Notes: a model not told the origin generated them from the sequence alone. DNA of 64,000 nt from Limnanthes douglasii subsp. nivea (GCA_036936605.1 JAUPFV010000005.1:228685770-228749769), one strand, 5' to 3'; shown: positions 22,994-35,123, numbered from the stretch's first letter. Numbers and translations: made by a program.

Positions 22994-25714
22994 CTGGCTT
23001 ATAAACCTCGTCGGATTCCAGAGTGGCTTCTAATTAGTAAAAAAATCCAAGAGAGAGTTGCTGCTGGTGAATACGTTGAGCCTCAACCCCAACCTCCTGT
23101 CACTACATTCTACAGTTCATGGCCTCCACCGGAAAACTATGCTGCTATCGTACCCCTCGAAATTTCACAACAAAATCAAGTTTCCGATCTCAACACCCTC
23201 GAACCCATGGGTAAAGATAGACATCACAAACATTCGTCTGGGAAGAGGAAAATGCACCATAAGGATAAGAAGAACTCTCAGGAGCGCAAGCGCGCCAAAG
23301 GAACTTCCTCGGAAACCCCAGAGCCCCCTTTGTCTGTAATAGTTGAAAATCCTCCTCTAAAAACCGACACCTCTAGATCGAGCCTTCCAGCTACCCCTTC
23401 GATAACGGAAACCAGGAGCCCTCGATTTTCTCCAGGAAGAAACACCATCACCGAAGACGAGCTTCGAGAAATGCGAAACAAAGCCTTGGCTACTAAAAGG
23501 AAAGCAATTGCCTCGGATATTCCTGAGCCACAAACTCAACCGATTTCTATTGCAGAACAGAGTAAAACCATTTACCTTTCCATAGAGTCTTCTAGTCAAA
23601 CGATTACCGCTCTCCCAACAATGTCCAAAAAACAAGCTCGTCAGATTTCCCCTAAGTCTAAGGAAGACATCACTCTTCCCATAGAACTTGATGCTATAGC
23701 AGGCAATAATATTCAAGGAATCGAAAACAAGCATATGGTTGCGTTGCACAACATACCTTATAAGTACTTTTTTCCCTCGGAGGAGCCCACGCTGAGGACC
23801 CGGTGGTGCATTCCCTCGTATATTGACATTAGGTTCCCCTCGGAAGGTGAGACTCCTTTATCAGTGAGGGATAATGAGTTAGTTTTTATACTGAAATTAT
23901 GAACTGGGGGTTAAGGTTTCCCTTAGACCCATTTTTTATTGAATACTTTGCCAAGATTGATCTCTGCCCTTCAAACGCCGGTCCAAATATATGGTTCACA
24001 CTTATGGCATGTATCATGGCTTCGAGGATTTCAGGCATCAAATTTTCCTTAGAAGAGCTTATCGGATTATCTGGTTTAGCAAGGAATCCATTTTTCCCAT
24101 TTTATTCATTGACTTTTGGCTGAAGACAAATTTTTTTAAAGGACTTGCTAGAAGCTGATAAGAAATGGAAGCAACAGTTCGTCTACTTCTTAGGCCATTG
24201 GGAGACAGGGTCAGAATCGACGCCTTCAAATCCACACAAGTTATCCCTCTTGTGGACCAACAAATGTAAGTCCACTAACTTCTTCATTTACCTTTCCTTC
24301 TGGGATAATGATGTACTAACTTAAGATTTTGTAGCTATGACGGGCATTTCAAACCCATACTCAGACTATGTGGAGAGTTCCACCAATGTCTTCACCAAAC
24401 TTAGCGAGTGGGCCAAAGAACATTGGGAAAACAGATTCCGCTTGTGCTTTATGAATAACAACTTGGCCATGAGCCGACTCTGGAGGTTGGACCCCCTTGA
24501 CCGGTTGACCCTGAAAGAATTGATGACCCCTCCCCCATAACAAGAAGTTCTAGAGCGAGTGACTAAGAAAGATATAGTCATCTATCTTCCGAAGCGCTCT
24601 CGTGCCAAAAGTCACCTCGGTGAATCCGATGAGGAAGTTTCCACAAAAGACCTTCAGTCAGACACTGAAGGATTAATTGCCAATCAGGAGCCATCCTCTT
24701 CGGCCAACACTGTTGCACCCAGTTCAATTTCCCCTCCAAAGAAATTTGTCCACCATAGCAAGAAGAAAGATACCAAAACAAAAGAAAGCAAGAAAAAAGT
24801 TGTCTTGGAGCCCATCCAAGAATTATCCAAGGACGGAAAAACACAGGATGATGTCCAAGAAACTGCCCAAGGCATTGAGCCCCATGATGTATCAAGTGAG
24901 CCTGAAAAAGAAACTAGAGAAAATTCAAGTCAGGCACCACTCCCAATTCCCTGAAGCGATCATCCTCAACATATTGATCTTAATATTCTAACTGGTGAGT
25001 CTTCGGATTTTGACCCCACAGCACTAGGTTCGCCCTCCAGCTCCTTCAAAATTCCTCAGCATGATGAATTTTCACTAAGTCTTCGCAGCCTTCTTCATAC
25101 TTGTGTCAACATGGGAAGAAGAATGCAGCATCTAGAAAACCAAAAAAAATCATTACAAGTTCAAGGCATCTCTTGTTTCCTCGCAACTTGAAGAGGCAAA
25201 GAAACAACACGCCATTTTGGAGAGTCAAGCCGATGCACTTTATGAAAGACTGTCTGCCTCTGAAAATTATGTCATTATGCTCGAAAGATGCTGCAAGGAA
25301 GAAAGAGACCTCTACCAAAATAAAACGGGGGCTAAAGAAAGACTTTTGATAGAATTCAAAAAAGCTCACCAACTGGCATGCACAGGATTTAAAGATTGTT
25401 GTGATGATTACGAGAAAGTTACGGAGGACAGAAAAAAGTTGGTGAAGAGAATTGAAGATTTTCCTAAACAAGTTGAGGAGGAGAAAGAAAAAGCCATGAA
25501 TTCCTATGCGGCTAAGTGTGCGGACAACCTCAACGCTTGAGATGCTACAATCCGAGCAGGGTTGATCATTCAAATTCATGCAGAACACCCCGAGTATGAC
25601 TTAGGCAGTTTTTGGAAGCTTGTCTCTCCCGACCTTCGCCCTCCTAATATTGTGGTGAGTGATAGTGAGGCATCAGATTCTGAGGAGAGCGACTCCTCAG
25701 AAAATTCTGACTAG
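22994..25714 (+). pseudogene. Element B antisense ORF (Transposase_28 family), damaged
   Basis: The frame opens after TAG at 22979. The place where C and D have their N-terminus reads CTG GCT TAT, so the ATG may be lost; the first in-frame ATG is 23207. The N-terminal part is Ser/Pro/Lys-rich. A frameshift near 23899 separates it from GLRFPLDPF and FTLMACIMASRISGIKF. The intron is 24266-24334 (GTAAGT...TTTTGTAG, with a TACTAAC branch-like site). Exon 2 has ANNLAMSRLWRLDPLDRLT-like residues, a stop at 24538-24540, a coiled coil (about 25180-25540) and an acidic tail (SDSEESDSSENSD) ending at 25714. Three or more disruptions. Confidence 0.75.
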
Positions 25715-25839
25715 TTAAAAAATGTTAGCATGTTTGGCAATTTTTGTGTATAAGTCCTTGTAAGGCAATTTTTGTAACCCATCTGATTTTCTCCGAGAAG
25801 CACCCTCCTCAAATTTTTCTGTATGCCACTTCTTGAAAT

Positions 25840-26169
25840 TGATAAGGGAGTAATTCGTCGGTCTTAATAGAATCGGATCTAATTGCAAAAAGGAGAAGTG
25901 AAATATGCCCATTATTGTATTTATTGTTTATTAGAAGACAATATGTAAATAAAGTAGCTTGTAAAGGACTAATTGTGAAATAAAACAAGACTACCAAGGA
26001 CATAAATGGGTCCCACCTTCCCCACTATAAAAGGGAACCCATTTATTCTTGGTAGATGGACAATTCTATATTATATTCTCTTTCTACTTTCTCTCTCTAC
26101 ACTTTGAGTTCTAGTCACATCAGGTCCAAGATCCAAGATTCTTTATTCTTGTCATTTATTCTCTCATTA
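25840..26169 (+). repeat. 5' LTR of element C (330 bp)
   Basis: Starts TGATAAGGGAGTAATTCG; the end reads TCTCATTA where the right copy keeps TCTCATCA. Contains CACTATAAAAGGG (TATA box, about 26026). A 7-bp CCAAGAT duplication near the end explains the length difference. Confidence 0.93.
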
Positions 26170-26170
26170 T

Positions 26171-26188
26171 TGGCGCCTTCTGTGGGAA
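26171..26188 (+). other. Primer binding site of element C
   Basis: TGGCGCCTTCTGTGGGAA, one base after the LTR. The first seven bases, TGGCGCC, are shared with tRNA-Asp-type PBSs; the remainder does not decide the tRNA. Element B has the related TGGCGCCGTCTATGGGA. Confidence 0.7.
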
Positions 26189-26244
26189 TACGTGATACCA
26201 AAAAGAAAATATTTTCTTTGAAAATCGTGATTTAATCTTGAAGA

Positions 26245-27741
26245 ATGAATAACGAAGCAGCTGGAGAGAGGGTCGAGAGAGAGGTGGCCCGAGCCATTTC
26301 ACTGTCTGAGGGCGAGGAAGCTCCGGGTCAAGAGTATTACGTGCAGGGTCGGGATAAACGATCGACTCTTATCATGACCAGGAGACAGTTGTTGGAAGAC
26401 ATCGCAAAGCTGAACGCCGAAAAGGAGCGGGCTCTGGATGATAAAAGAATTCGGGAAGGCAAAGGAAAAGAGCCGGTCGTAGACAACCGTGGATAAGTCT
26501 ATCCAACTATTGACCATCATATCGATGCCCGACCTGTTCGATATTATCGGGAGTCCCGCCCAGACGGGGAGCAAGATGGAAAAACAGAGCGATACCAAAA
26601 GAATGACCGGGGTATTTCTGCTAATTATACCTCGGATGATTCGTCGGGAAGAGAATACCGACGCAAGGAAAGACTAAACAAACGCGCGCAGAAGAGAAAT
26701 TCACGACGAAATAGGGCACCTCGATCCGACTCGCCCAAGTTCAAGAAGGGTAGCACCGAGAAAAGAACGCCAGTTTCATTTGAAAAAGAAGAGATGTTGA
26801 CGGGCAGCAGAGAGGAACGGGTGGTCCTACCCCAGGTCCAGTGGCAGCCATCGAATAGCCAGACCCAGGGGTACAAGGTCAGTAGCCAGTTCTTCAACCT
26901 GGGAGACGGAGGATTGTATGGAGTTCAGATCGAGGGGCTCGGAGGCGGATCTTTCGTATTCGGGACGAATTGGAGAGTTTCACCGTTGTGAGATGAAATA
27001 TTATCGGGACATCTCCCGAAGAGGTTTGACATCTCCAAATTGGAAAAGTATGATGGTAAAAGAGATCCGGATAATCATTTGGAAGCCTTCAAAAACTTTA
27101 TGTTGAGTTTCGATAATGACGACAAGTTGTTATGACGAGTTTTTTTGATGACTTTCAAGGACAGGACATCTAAGTGGTACAACCGGCTACCACAGGGTTG
27201 TATAAAAAACTTTGGTATGTTTTGGGTGATGTTTCGTCAGCAATTTGTGGGAAGTAAAAGTTTCCGGGCCAACGGTGACACGATCGTCAACTGTAAACAG
27301 AGGCTGGGAGAGAGTCTCCGGGATTACACCAGGCGCTTTATCGATGCAAAGACTGACCTTGATCATTGCGAAGAGAACGTGGCTCTGACAGCATATCGCT
27401 TAGGGCTACTCCCAGGACCGATGAAGCAAGCAGTCACTAATAAGCAAGTTTTTACTTTTTCCGCCCTTCTGGCTCAGGTGGAAAAGCAGATATTGATATA
27501 AGAAACCGAGGCGTGAGAATTGGCAGCACAAATTCAGCAGAGTTCACAAGCGTCGGTCGTTACAAAGTAGGGTTCTCAATATGGCTATGCTCAGCAAATC
27601 CAGTCAGTCAACATAATACCACCGACCCAGTCCACACCGATCAAGCCTCTGACATCCTAGGGCCATAGAACAAAGCAGACCAACTAGGTGGTTTCACGAC
27701 CGATGTCTAATAAGTGGATCTGACCTTCTTACTTCGCTGAT
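26245..27741 (+). pseudogene. Element C gag
   Basis: Begins MNNEAAGERVEREVARAISL at 26245. The frame closes at 26496, so the basic/acidic middle is in other frames. The gag core is seen as KYDGKRDPDNHLEAFKNFML (about 27040-27105, after which TGA at 27134-27136 interrupts), RTSKWYNRLPQGCIKNF and RQQFVGSKSFRANGD (27145-27501). Another stop at 27499-27501 and further stops to 27724 follow. Not translatable as one protein. Confidence 0.8.
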
Positions 27742-28800
27742 TTGATAGAATGCGTGTCCACAATCTATGAAAAGACCAAGAAGAGCGGGATGTATCGGAG
27801 GCCCTTCCCCATACCAACGCCTCAGGAAAATATGAACAACCGATATTGCCGATACCATGAAGATGTGGGATACGATACCAAGGATTGTATCGCTCTCAAG
27901 AAGGAGATACAGATGCTGATAGAGCACGGAAACCTACTCGAGTATATGAAAAAGAAAGCGCAGCAGGGCACAACTTCGAAAGAAATCGTGACGGTGCAGA
28001 AGCCAGAGACAACCATGGCGATTTCTGAAGTGACTGATCTTTTTGACGTCTCCGTCGAATATCTCGATCCCGATGTAAGCCGTAACCTCATCGGGGTCAT
28101 TGAAGAAGAAGCTGCGGAAAGTAAAGGAAACGTGAGGAACCTCTGTCAGTTTTTTGAATCATTCACTATTTTTGGGGGTGATTCTATGGCAAGAATCACG
28201 CACTCTTCACGAAATCGACATATTGTAAACCTAGATACTCAGTTGGAAGCTCGGTCTTATCCCTACCCAAAAGTCATCCCTTCACCAATCTTGTATTTTG
28301 ACGACGACGACATGCGAGACATAGCCGGTCCTCACGAAGATGCTGTCGTTATCGGGGCGGCCATTGCGGGGGAAGAAGTCCGATGCATCCTTGTAGACAC
28401 CGGAAGCTCAGCAAACATAATTTTTGCATCAACATTCGCTAAGTTCAGGACACCCCCAATGATTACGCGTTCGGACCGAACTATCGTAGGGTTCACCGGA
28501 TCGTCTGCAAACGTAACTGGAGAGTTCGAAGGCATCGTTCAGCTGGGCTGCGGGCCTTTCAAGAAAGAGGTCACCGTCTTATTCGTAGTGGTAGACGCTC
28601 CATCCTCCCATAGTGCGATCTTTGGCAGTTCGTGGCTGTCACGAATGCACGCGGTAACGTCCACTATTCATCAATGCTTGAAATACGTGGTCGGGAATAA
28701 TGTAGAGGTGGTGCGAAGCAGCCAGAAAGCGGCAAGAGAATGCTACCGAGCGGCTTTAGCGCCAAAAAGGGATCAGGAGATGGAGCAAGCACAGGACTAG
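27742..28800 (+). CDS. Element C zinc knuckle and aspartic protease region (352 codons, open)
   Basis: The longest undamaged frame in C. The knuckle YCRYHEDVGYDTKDC has Tyr in place of the second His of the C-x2-H-x4-H-x4-C form seen in T1 and D. Protease: MRDIAGPHEDAVVIGAAI, catalytic ILVDTGSSANIIF, then IFGSSWLSRMHAVTSTIHQC. It ends at TAG 28798-28800, after which the DDPREAP linker to RT continues in the same frame. That is the same stop position as in T1 and D. Its gag part upstream is broken, so the gene is a fragment. Confidence 0.8.
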   Translation: MIECVSTIYEKTKKSGMYRRPFPIPTPQENMNNRYCRYHEDVGYDTKDCIALKKEIQMLIEHGNLLEYMKKKAQQGTTSKEIVTVQKPETTMAISEVTDLFDVSVEYLDPDVSRNLIGVIEEEAAESKGNVRNLCQFFESFTIFGGDSMARITHSSRNRHIVNLDTQLEARSYPYPKVIPSPILYFDDDDMRDIAGPHEDAVVIGAAIAGEEVRCILVDTGSSANIIFASTFAKFRTPPMITRSDRTIVGFTGSSANVTGEFEGIVQLGCGPFKKEVTVLFVVVDAPSSHSAIFGSSWLSRMHAVTSTIHQCLKYVVGNNVEVVRSSQKAARECYRAALAPKRDQEMEQAQD

Positions 28801-30473
28801 AAATTAGCGGGACTTCCCTTGGGGTCGCTACCTGTTGACGATCCCAGGGAAGCTCCCACTTTTTTTTACCATAGATGAAGCATGTGAAAAACACCAGTTT
28901 ACCGAAGGAAGGGTTTTGCATATATGAACTAACTTGTCACCAGGCTTCAAGAGCCGGTTGATCTTATTACTACAGGAGAATTTAAATTTGTTTGCATGAT
29001 GCTCAAAGGACGTGATTGGAGTCCCAGAAGACCATGTAATTCACAAGCTGACTATCAACAAGAATGTCAGACCCGTCTCGCAAAAGCGTCGGGCCTTTTC
29101 ACCGGAAAAGGCAGAGATCATTCTGAGAGAGGTTGAAAGAATGCTCAGTGTCGGTCACATCAAAGAATCAAGTTACCCGCTCTAGACGTCCAATCCCATC
29201 CTGGTAAAAAAGAAGAACGGTAAGTGAAGGATGTGCGTGGACTTTACCGACCTTAATCGAGCTTGCCCAAAAGACCCCTTCCCGATGCCGAGAATTGACC
29301 AATTGGTGGATTCGACGTCGGGAAGCAGGTTACTCTCTTTTATGGATGCGTATGCAAGCTAAAATAAAATCAAGTTGCACCCAGCCAATCAGGAAAGCAC
29401 AACGTTTTCACGGGCCGAGGCTTATATTGTTAGAAAGTTATGTCGTTCGGATTGAAAAACGCGGGAGCGACTTACCAAAGATTGGTGAACAAGATTTTTG
29501 ACGGCCAGATAGGGAGAAACATGGAAGTTTACATTGACAACATGCTCGTGAAGAGCGGCACAGATGGAGACCATCTCGCTAATTTGAGGGAGACTTTTGG
29601 CAATCTGAGGAGTATAAATCTCAAGTTAAACCCGGAGAAATGTTCCTTTGGGGTAAGGTCGGGCAAGTTCCTGGGATTCTTTGTCAGCGAAAAAGGAATC
29701 GAGGCAGACTCGATCCAATTGTAAGCTCCTACTGATATGACCCCACCCAGGAATATCAAAGAGGTTCAGATATTAACCGGGCGCTTAGCGGCCCTGAATC
29801 GATTTATCTCTCATTCATCTGACAAGTGCGCTCCCTTTTTTCAGGTCTTGAGAAACGCTAAGTCTTTTGTTTGGACGCCAGCTTGTGACAAGGCCTTTTT
29901 AGGGATACAAACTTATTTATCATCCCCGAACCTTTTAACGAAGCCCCTGACAGGAGAAACTCTTATTCTTTACAAAGCGGTTTCAGATTTTGCAGTAAGT
30001 GCGGCGCTGATCAGTGAATTGGGAACGGTTCCCAGAGCGGTATACTTCGTGAGTAAAAGCCTATTGGATGCGGAGACACGGTTTTTGAAGCTGGAAAAAA
30101 TGGCCCTGGCTTTGGTAACCGCGGCGCAAAAAATGCGACCATATTTTCAGGCCCATCCTATTGTCGTTCGGACCTCGTTTCCACTCAAGTATGTTCTTCA
30201 GCGACCGGACATGTCAGGAAGAATGTCTAAATGGTCGTTCGAGCTAGGAGATTTTGATATCAATTTTGAGCCAAGAACACCTATCAAAGGCGAGGCTCTG
30301 GCTGATTTTATAGTCGAATTTCATTCCGACCGAGCAGACCAAGAAGAGTTGCTCGAGAAAGATGAGCTAGTTGAGTGGGTCATCCGAACCGATGGTGGGT
30401 CGAATGTCAATGGATGTGGAGCGGGCGTGCAGATAGTCAACCCTACGGGCATAAGTATGCATCATGCAATCTG
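28801..30473 (+). pseudogene. Element C reverse transcriptase and RNase H
   Basis: RT starts in the protease frame after the UAG. TGG codons have become TAG (29183-29185) and TGA (29225-29227) around the NPILVKKKNGK motif. A frameshift lies near 29350-29440. The catalytic YIDD reads YIDN (29530-29541), a G-to-A change that removes a catalytic Asp. From 29737 an open frame carries RNase H (CAPFFQVLRNAKSFVWT, FLKLEKMALALVTAAQKMRP) and begins the second RNase H (VIRTDGGSNVNGCGAG) until TGA at 30472-30474. Confidence 0.85.
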
Positions 30474-31401
30474 ATTTGGTTTTACCACTTCTAACAACGA
30501 AGCTGAATATGAGGCTACCCTGACGGGTTTGAGACTAGCACAGGTGCGCGGGGCTAAGCATGTGCGTCTTGTTAGCGATTCTCAACTGTTGATTAATCAA
30601 GCCTCGGGAGCATGGGAAGCTAGGAAAAAGCACCTGGTTCAGTACTTAGCAGCATTGCGAGTGTTACCCTGGATAACCAAACAAGAAAACCCGTCGATTA
30701 TAAAGAGGGAAGAGCTTCTCAATTGAACAGACATCACCTGTCAGGTATCCTCGGTAACTATATCGGACTGGAGAAGGGATATATAGCTTTCGTGGCTGAA
30801 GGATTACTACCAGATGATAGTATCGCAGTCCAGAAGATTCGAAATAAGGTCCGGGGCTACATTTTGTTGGGGGACATACTATACAAAAAATATTTTAGCC
30901 GAACTTTACTGAGATGCCTGGGGTTAAACGAGTCACAAATTATTGTATCCGAGCTGCACGATGGCGAAGGCGCGGCTCATTGCGGTTACAAAGCACTGAT
31001 AAGAAGAATTTTTCTCGTCGGTTTTTATTGGCCAACGGTAACTGCAGATGCTCAGCAGATAGTGAAAACCTGCGACACATGTCAAAGATTCGCAAATGCG
31101 ATCAATATGCCCGCGGCCCATTTAGAATCAATATCCGAAGGCCTACCTTTTGACCGATGGGGAATCGACCTAGTATGCGTCGAAAGTACGTCGGCGAGAG
31201 TTCAAAGTCGGGGATATGGTTTTGAGAAGAGTTTTCCTCCATACCAAAGACAAAAGCCTCGGCGAACTCGCCCTAAACTGGGAAGGACCGTACAAAGTAG
31301 TTGAAAGAATTAAGAGCGGGGCATACCGATTGCAGGACAAGCACAGATGTTTGTTGAGGCTCCCGTGGAACATTGAACATTTGAAGCTATATTTGGAGTA
31401 A
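30474..31401 (+). pseudogene. Element C second RNase H end and core-deleted integrase
   Basis: 30529-30726 holds the second RNase H end (LVSDSQLLINQASGAWEARK). 30723 onward has the integrase zinc region (HCGYKALIRR, CDTCQRFANAINMPA) up to FDRWGIDLV (about 31150-31174). The sequence then jumps to the C-terminal region (GDMVLRRVFLHTKDKS, LALNWEGPYKVVERI, WNIEHLKLYLE), ending at TAA 31399-31401. The DDE catalytic core, several hundred bp in T1 and D, is missing. Confidence 0.87.
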
Positions 31402-31458
31402 TTTTGTTGATCTTTGTAAATTCTTTGTAATAATTGTTTATGTAAGAACCTTTGGTCG

Positions 31459-31505
31459 GGGATGTACTCTTTCCTACCTCGGTGGCGAGAAGGTTTTAAT
31501 GAGAC
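31459..31505 (+). other. Conserved post-pol block of element C
   Basis: GTACTCTTTCCTACC ... GAAGGTTTTAATGAG, 50-100 bp after the integrase stop. The same block lies at the same place, in pol orientation, in D (43866-43911), B (about 36456-36505) and, more diverged, T1 (about 2293-2339). It resembles a motif I remember from the 3' region of many plant LTR retrotransposons. Confidence 0.6.
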
Positions 31506-31617
31506 ATCCATAGCAACCGACCTTTTTCAATCCAAAATTTTGCCTTTAAAACTCGGAAGTATTAAAAGGGAGTCCATTAGCTGACGAGCTTATAGACAAC
31601 TTTTTGTCAATCATACA

Positions 31618-31965
31618 TTGATCAACAGAACCTTAACAGGTTTTTCAGTGTCTAACTGATCCACATTTTATTCCCGACCCTATGGGAAAATTTTCAATTA
31701 AAAAATTGATCAACGAAACCTTAATAGGTTTTCAGTGTTTAACTGATCCACATTTTATTCCCGACCCTATGGAAAACTTTTCAATTACAAATTGATCAAC
31801 ATAACCTTAATAGGTTTTTCGGTGTTTCAACTGATCCACATTTTATTCCCGACCCTATTGGAAAATTTTCAATTAAAAATTGATCAACAGAACCTTAATA
31901 GGTTTTTCAGTATTTCAACTGATCCACATTTTATTCCCGACCCTATGGAAAATTTGTACTCAAAC
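31618..31965 (+). repeat. Four tandem repeats of 86-88 bp in element C
   Basis: Units start TTGATCAAC at 31618, 31706, 31792 and 31880, and each contains CTGATCCACATTTTATTCCC and GACCCTAT. They differ by a few bases. They sit in the spacer between integrase and aORF. An uninterrupted 12-G run follows at 32114-32125. Confidence 0.92.
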
Positions 31966-33405
31966 AATGAAAACAATCATGCCCGACCAGATATTGAATC
32001 ACAAAATCATATTAGAGAAAACTTCAAGATTATGGGGAACTTATAAAGTGGTCCGTTACAAAATAAGTCAAACGGGTTTTACCGACCCGACGATTACAAA
32101 ATTTCGATAAAAAGGGGGGGGGGGGAAGTCTAAGCGTCTTCATCCTCAGGCTCAGTCTCTGTATCGTCCGACTCTTCATCCTCGTAGACCATATCAAATA
32201 GACGATCTGTCTCAGGAAGATCCTACCACATGGACCCAAGGGGAAGGTCGGAGAAGCGGTTGTGGAACGTCAGCACATATGCAGCTTTAGCCTCGATAGT
32301 CTCTTTGTCCGTCCATTTCTGACACTTGTCAGCAAACAGAGCATTGGCATTTATCAGATTGGCAATCTCTTTCCCTTTTTTCGCCGCGGAGTAACGAAAG
32401 AAGCGGCTCTGAATTTTCGACATTGCCAATTGCCCGGCTCGATCGTCACGGTCTTTTCTGACCCGCACCAAGGTTTTTTCAACCTTCTTCAGCTTATCCT
32501 CCAAGAGATTGTTTGCTGCCTCTCCCCTCTTCAACTCCTCTTCAAGCACGGCAATTTTCCCTTCCGCATCCGTCAGCTTCTGGCTTAGCTCTCATGCACG
32601 CCTTTCTTTCATCGCTTGAGGCAAGATCATATTGTACAAAGATAAGGACAGCTCGTCAATTACCCGCAAAGGAAAGGTATGAGGACTCTCGGGACTGACA
32701 GCACGGGCAGTTTAGTACCACTCGATGACGCCCCGACAGTTTTTGATGCCTTTGAGGTGCCAACATCATCATCAGGGATCACCACTACCGGAGCTCTGTC
32801 CGACGGTACTGCTACGGGAGCGGCTTCATCCCCACCTTTGACTTCCTCATACTGCTCAAATAGCGCCGGGATGGTTAAATTATCGACAAGTGAGGGAGCG
32901 TCGACAGGACCACCCTCCTTTGAGCGTTTTGATCTTTTGGCCTGAGCACCATCCGCCTCGGCCTTTCTTTCCATTTCTTGGTCAGCTCCTCAGACCGATG
33001 GGCCTCACCATCCTCAGCAACAACTTCATCCCTCTGTCCCACCGCATCGACCTCCGCTGCCTCGACATTTTCTTTCTCGTCCTCCTCGTCCGATTTTGAG
33101 CACTTGCTATGTGCCTTATTGCGCTTTGGAAGGAACAGGTGTGCATCGGGCGCATCGGTCTTTGCGACCAAATCCACCAAGCTGGGTGGTTGGCGCAACT
33201 GCTCCAAGGTGAGCGGTTCAGAAGAGCAACGCCAGAGGTTGCTCATGATCAGCTTCGTGTTCTTGAAGGCGCGATGGAATGCCCGACCCCGATGCTTCCT
33301 GGTAAAGTCCTTCGAAATTTGGAAGGTCACTTTGCCAGGTTTGAAGTAGTTTTTCTTTAACTCCTGGATGAACTCCTTTGACATTGCACAAAGGATCGGT
33401 CGTTT

Positions 33406-33408
<3 letters not shown>

Positions 33409-33468
<60 letters not shown>
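33409..33468. repeat. (TAA)20 microsatellite in the aORF intron of C
   Basis: Twenty perfect TAA units (plus strand), equal to (TTA)n within the predicted intron of the minus-strand aORF. Other copies of this intron here are 69-86 nt and lack it. Confidence 0.95.
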
Positions 33469-34675
33469 GGTAATATGGTTACCGTCGGGAACCCATGTCC
33501 GCAGCAACTTCCTCGGGTTCTCCTTAGTATATGGGCGGCCATTTTCCCAACAGCTACTAAGGAAGACAAACCGATGCTTCCAGCCCTTGTCACCTTCGAG
33601 GAAATCGTTAACAATCTTCCAAGTGTTGGCCAAGGAGGAGTAGAAGAAGGGTGATTTGGGGGATTTCGAGAGCCGTGACATGACAATGTACTCAGTCATC
33701 GGCATGACCCGACCCGATAGGCGTGAGGCCATTATGCATGACATTAGTGTATACCACGCATTGGGGGTGAGCTGTGAGGGGAAGATGTTAAGGGTCTTAA
33801 AATACAGAGCGATCTCACAATCCAGAGGAAACCTGAGGCCCCAGTTGAAGAGCTCTGTGAAAATAACGATCTCCCGCGACCGAACATGCACTGGTGTCTC
33901 ACCAGGAGCAGAGAATCATACGGTGATGCACTTCGAGATTCCCCACCGGATCAGAAGCTCTGCCTGTTCCGCGGCAGAGAAGTATAGATATTTTCCTTCA
34001 AAGAGGGAGATAACGTTGTCCCTTGGCAAGAGCCGGTGGTAAGTCGTGGTTATGACTGCTTCTATCTTCTCGGGAAGAGGTTCTTCGGGAGGGCCAGCAG
34101 CATGGCCAGCAGCGGCAACACCTTCCCCAACGGCTAAGATATCCGCTTCTGGCTCTTCAACATCTTCTGCTTTGTTAGCATCGGGTTTAGGGGAGCCGAC
34201 CGCTGAAGGATCGACCGACTGGGACAAAGGCTCTATAAAACTGGAGCTACTACCGATGCGGGCGAGCTTTGATTCTTCTCGTTGACGAGAACGCTCGATC
34301 TCCAGGTTCTGATGGTCAAGATCTCGTCGGGAAACGCCCAAAGGGGTACATGCAGTATTGACACTCATCCGGTATCCTCGTATGGCGGGAGTGAGCTGGA
34401 CTATCCCGGGAGAATTACCCCCGCAGGCGAATTTGAGGTTCGGGAGTCTCCCATGGAAAGAAATCTAGTTTTGACTTGGCGTCTAGGAGGAAAAAGGGTT
34501 AAGCTCGCAGGAGAATTTACCGACGAGGGTGTCGGGCGGTCGGACCGTGCGATAGGGGAGTGTGGAGAGCTGCTGCTGGAGGGGATAACAATGGCTTCGG
34601 GGGTTTGTGCACCAGCTGGTTCGGGTACGATGAAGGATTCAACAGGAATTGGATTGGGAAGGACATGGTCGTAGG

Positions 34676-35123
34676 TAGGGGTGGCAATTCGGGTGCTGTC
34701 CGGCCCGACCCAGCCCGACCCGACCGGGTTTTGTCCGGCCCGAACTTAGATCGGGCCGGGTTCGGGTTCAGAAATTGTAACCCGCAACCGGGCCGGGCCG
34801 GGTTCGGGTTTCTAATTTGTCCGGCCCGTTCCGGCCCGAAAATCATAAAATATATATAAAAATAATATTTCTATATATAATAAAAATAATATATTTAAAA
34901 AATATTTAAATATATTTAAAATTAATTAAAATATATTTAAAAAATATTAAAATTAATGTCCGCGGGTCGGGCCGGGTCGACCGGCGGACATTAGCGGACG
35001 GGCTCGGGTTTGAAAATATGAGCCCGGGAGCGGGTCGGGCCGGGTTCGGGCTCAAATGTCAAAAAAGCGGGCTCAAGCGGGCCGACCCGAACCCGGCCCG
35101 CGGACGGCCCATTGCCATCCCTA
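34676..35123. mobile_element. hAT-type MITE, 448 bp, inside the aORF of C
   Basis: Terminal inverted repeats TAGGGGTGGCAAT (left) and ATTGCCATCCCTA (right) are flanked by a perfect 8-bp TSD GTCGTAGG (34668-34675 and 35124-35131), the size expected for hAT. Inside, both arms are rich in CGGGCCGGGTTCGGG-like words in inverted orientation around an AT-rich centre (about 34850-34960), so it could fold into a long hairpin. No coding capacity. Confidence 0.93.

Noticed and set aside
21813..25839. A separate retrotransposon consisting of LTR plus aORF
   Set aside because: The LTR matches the cluster at 52809-53810 and the TSDs show C simply split element B; the pieces are one element.
33368..33686. 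Long poly-Asn / poly-Tyr / poly-Leu frames
   Set aside because: They are translations of the (TAA)20 microsatellite in the aORF intron, not proteins.
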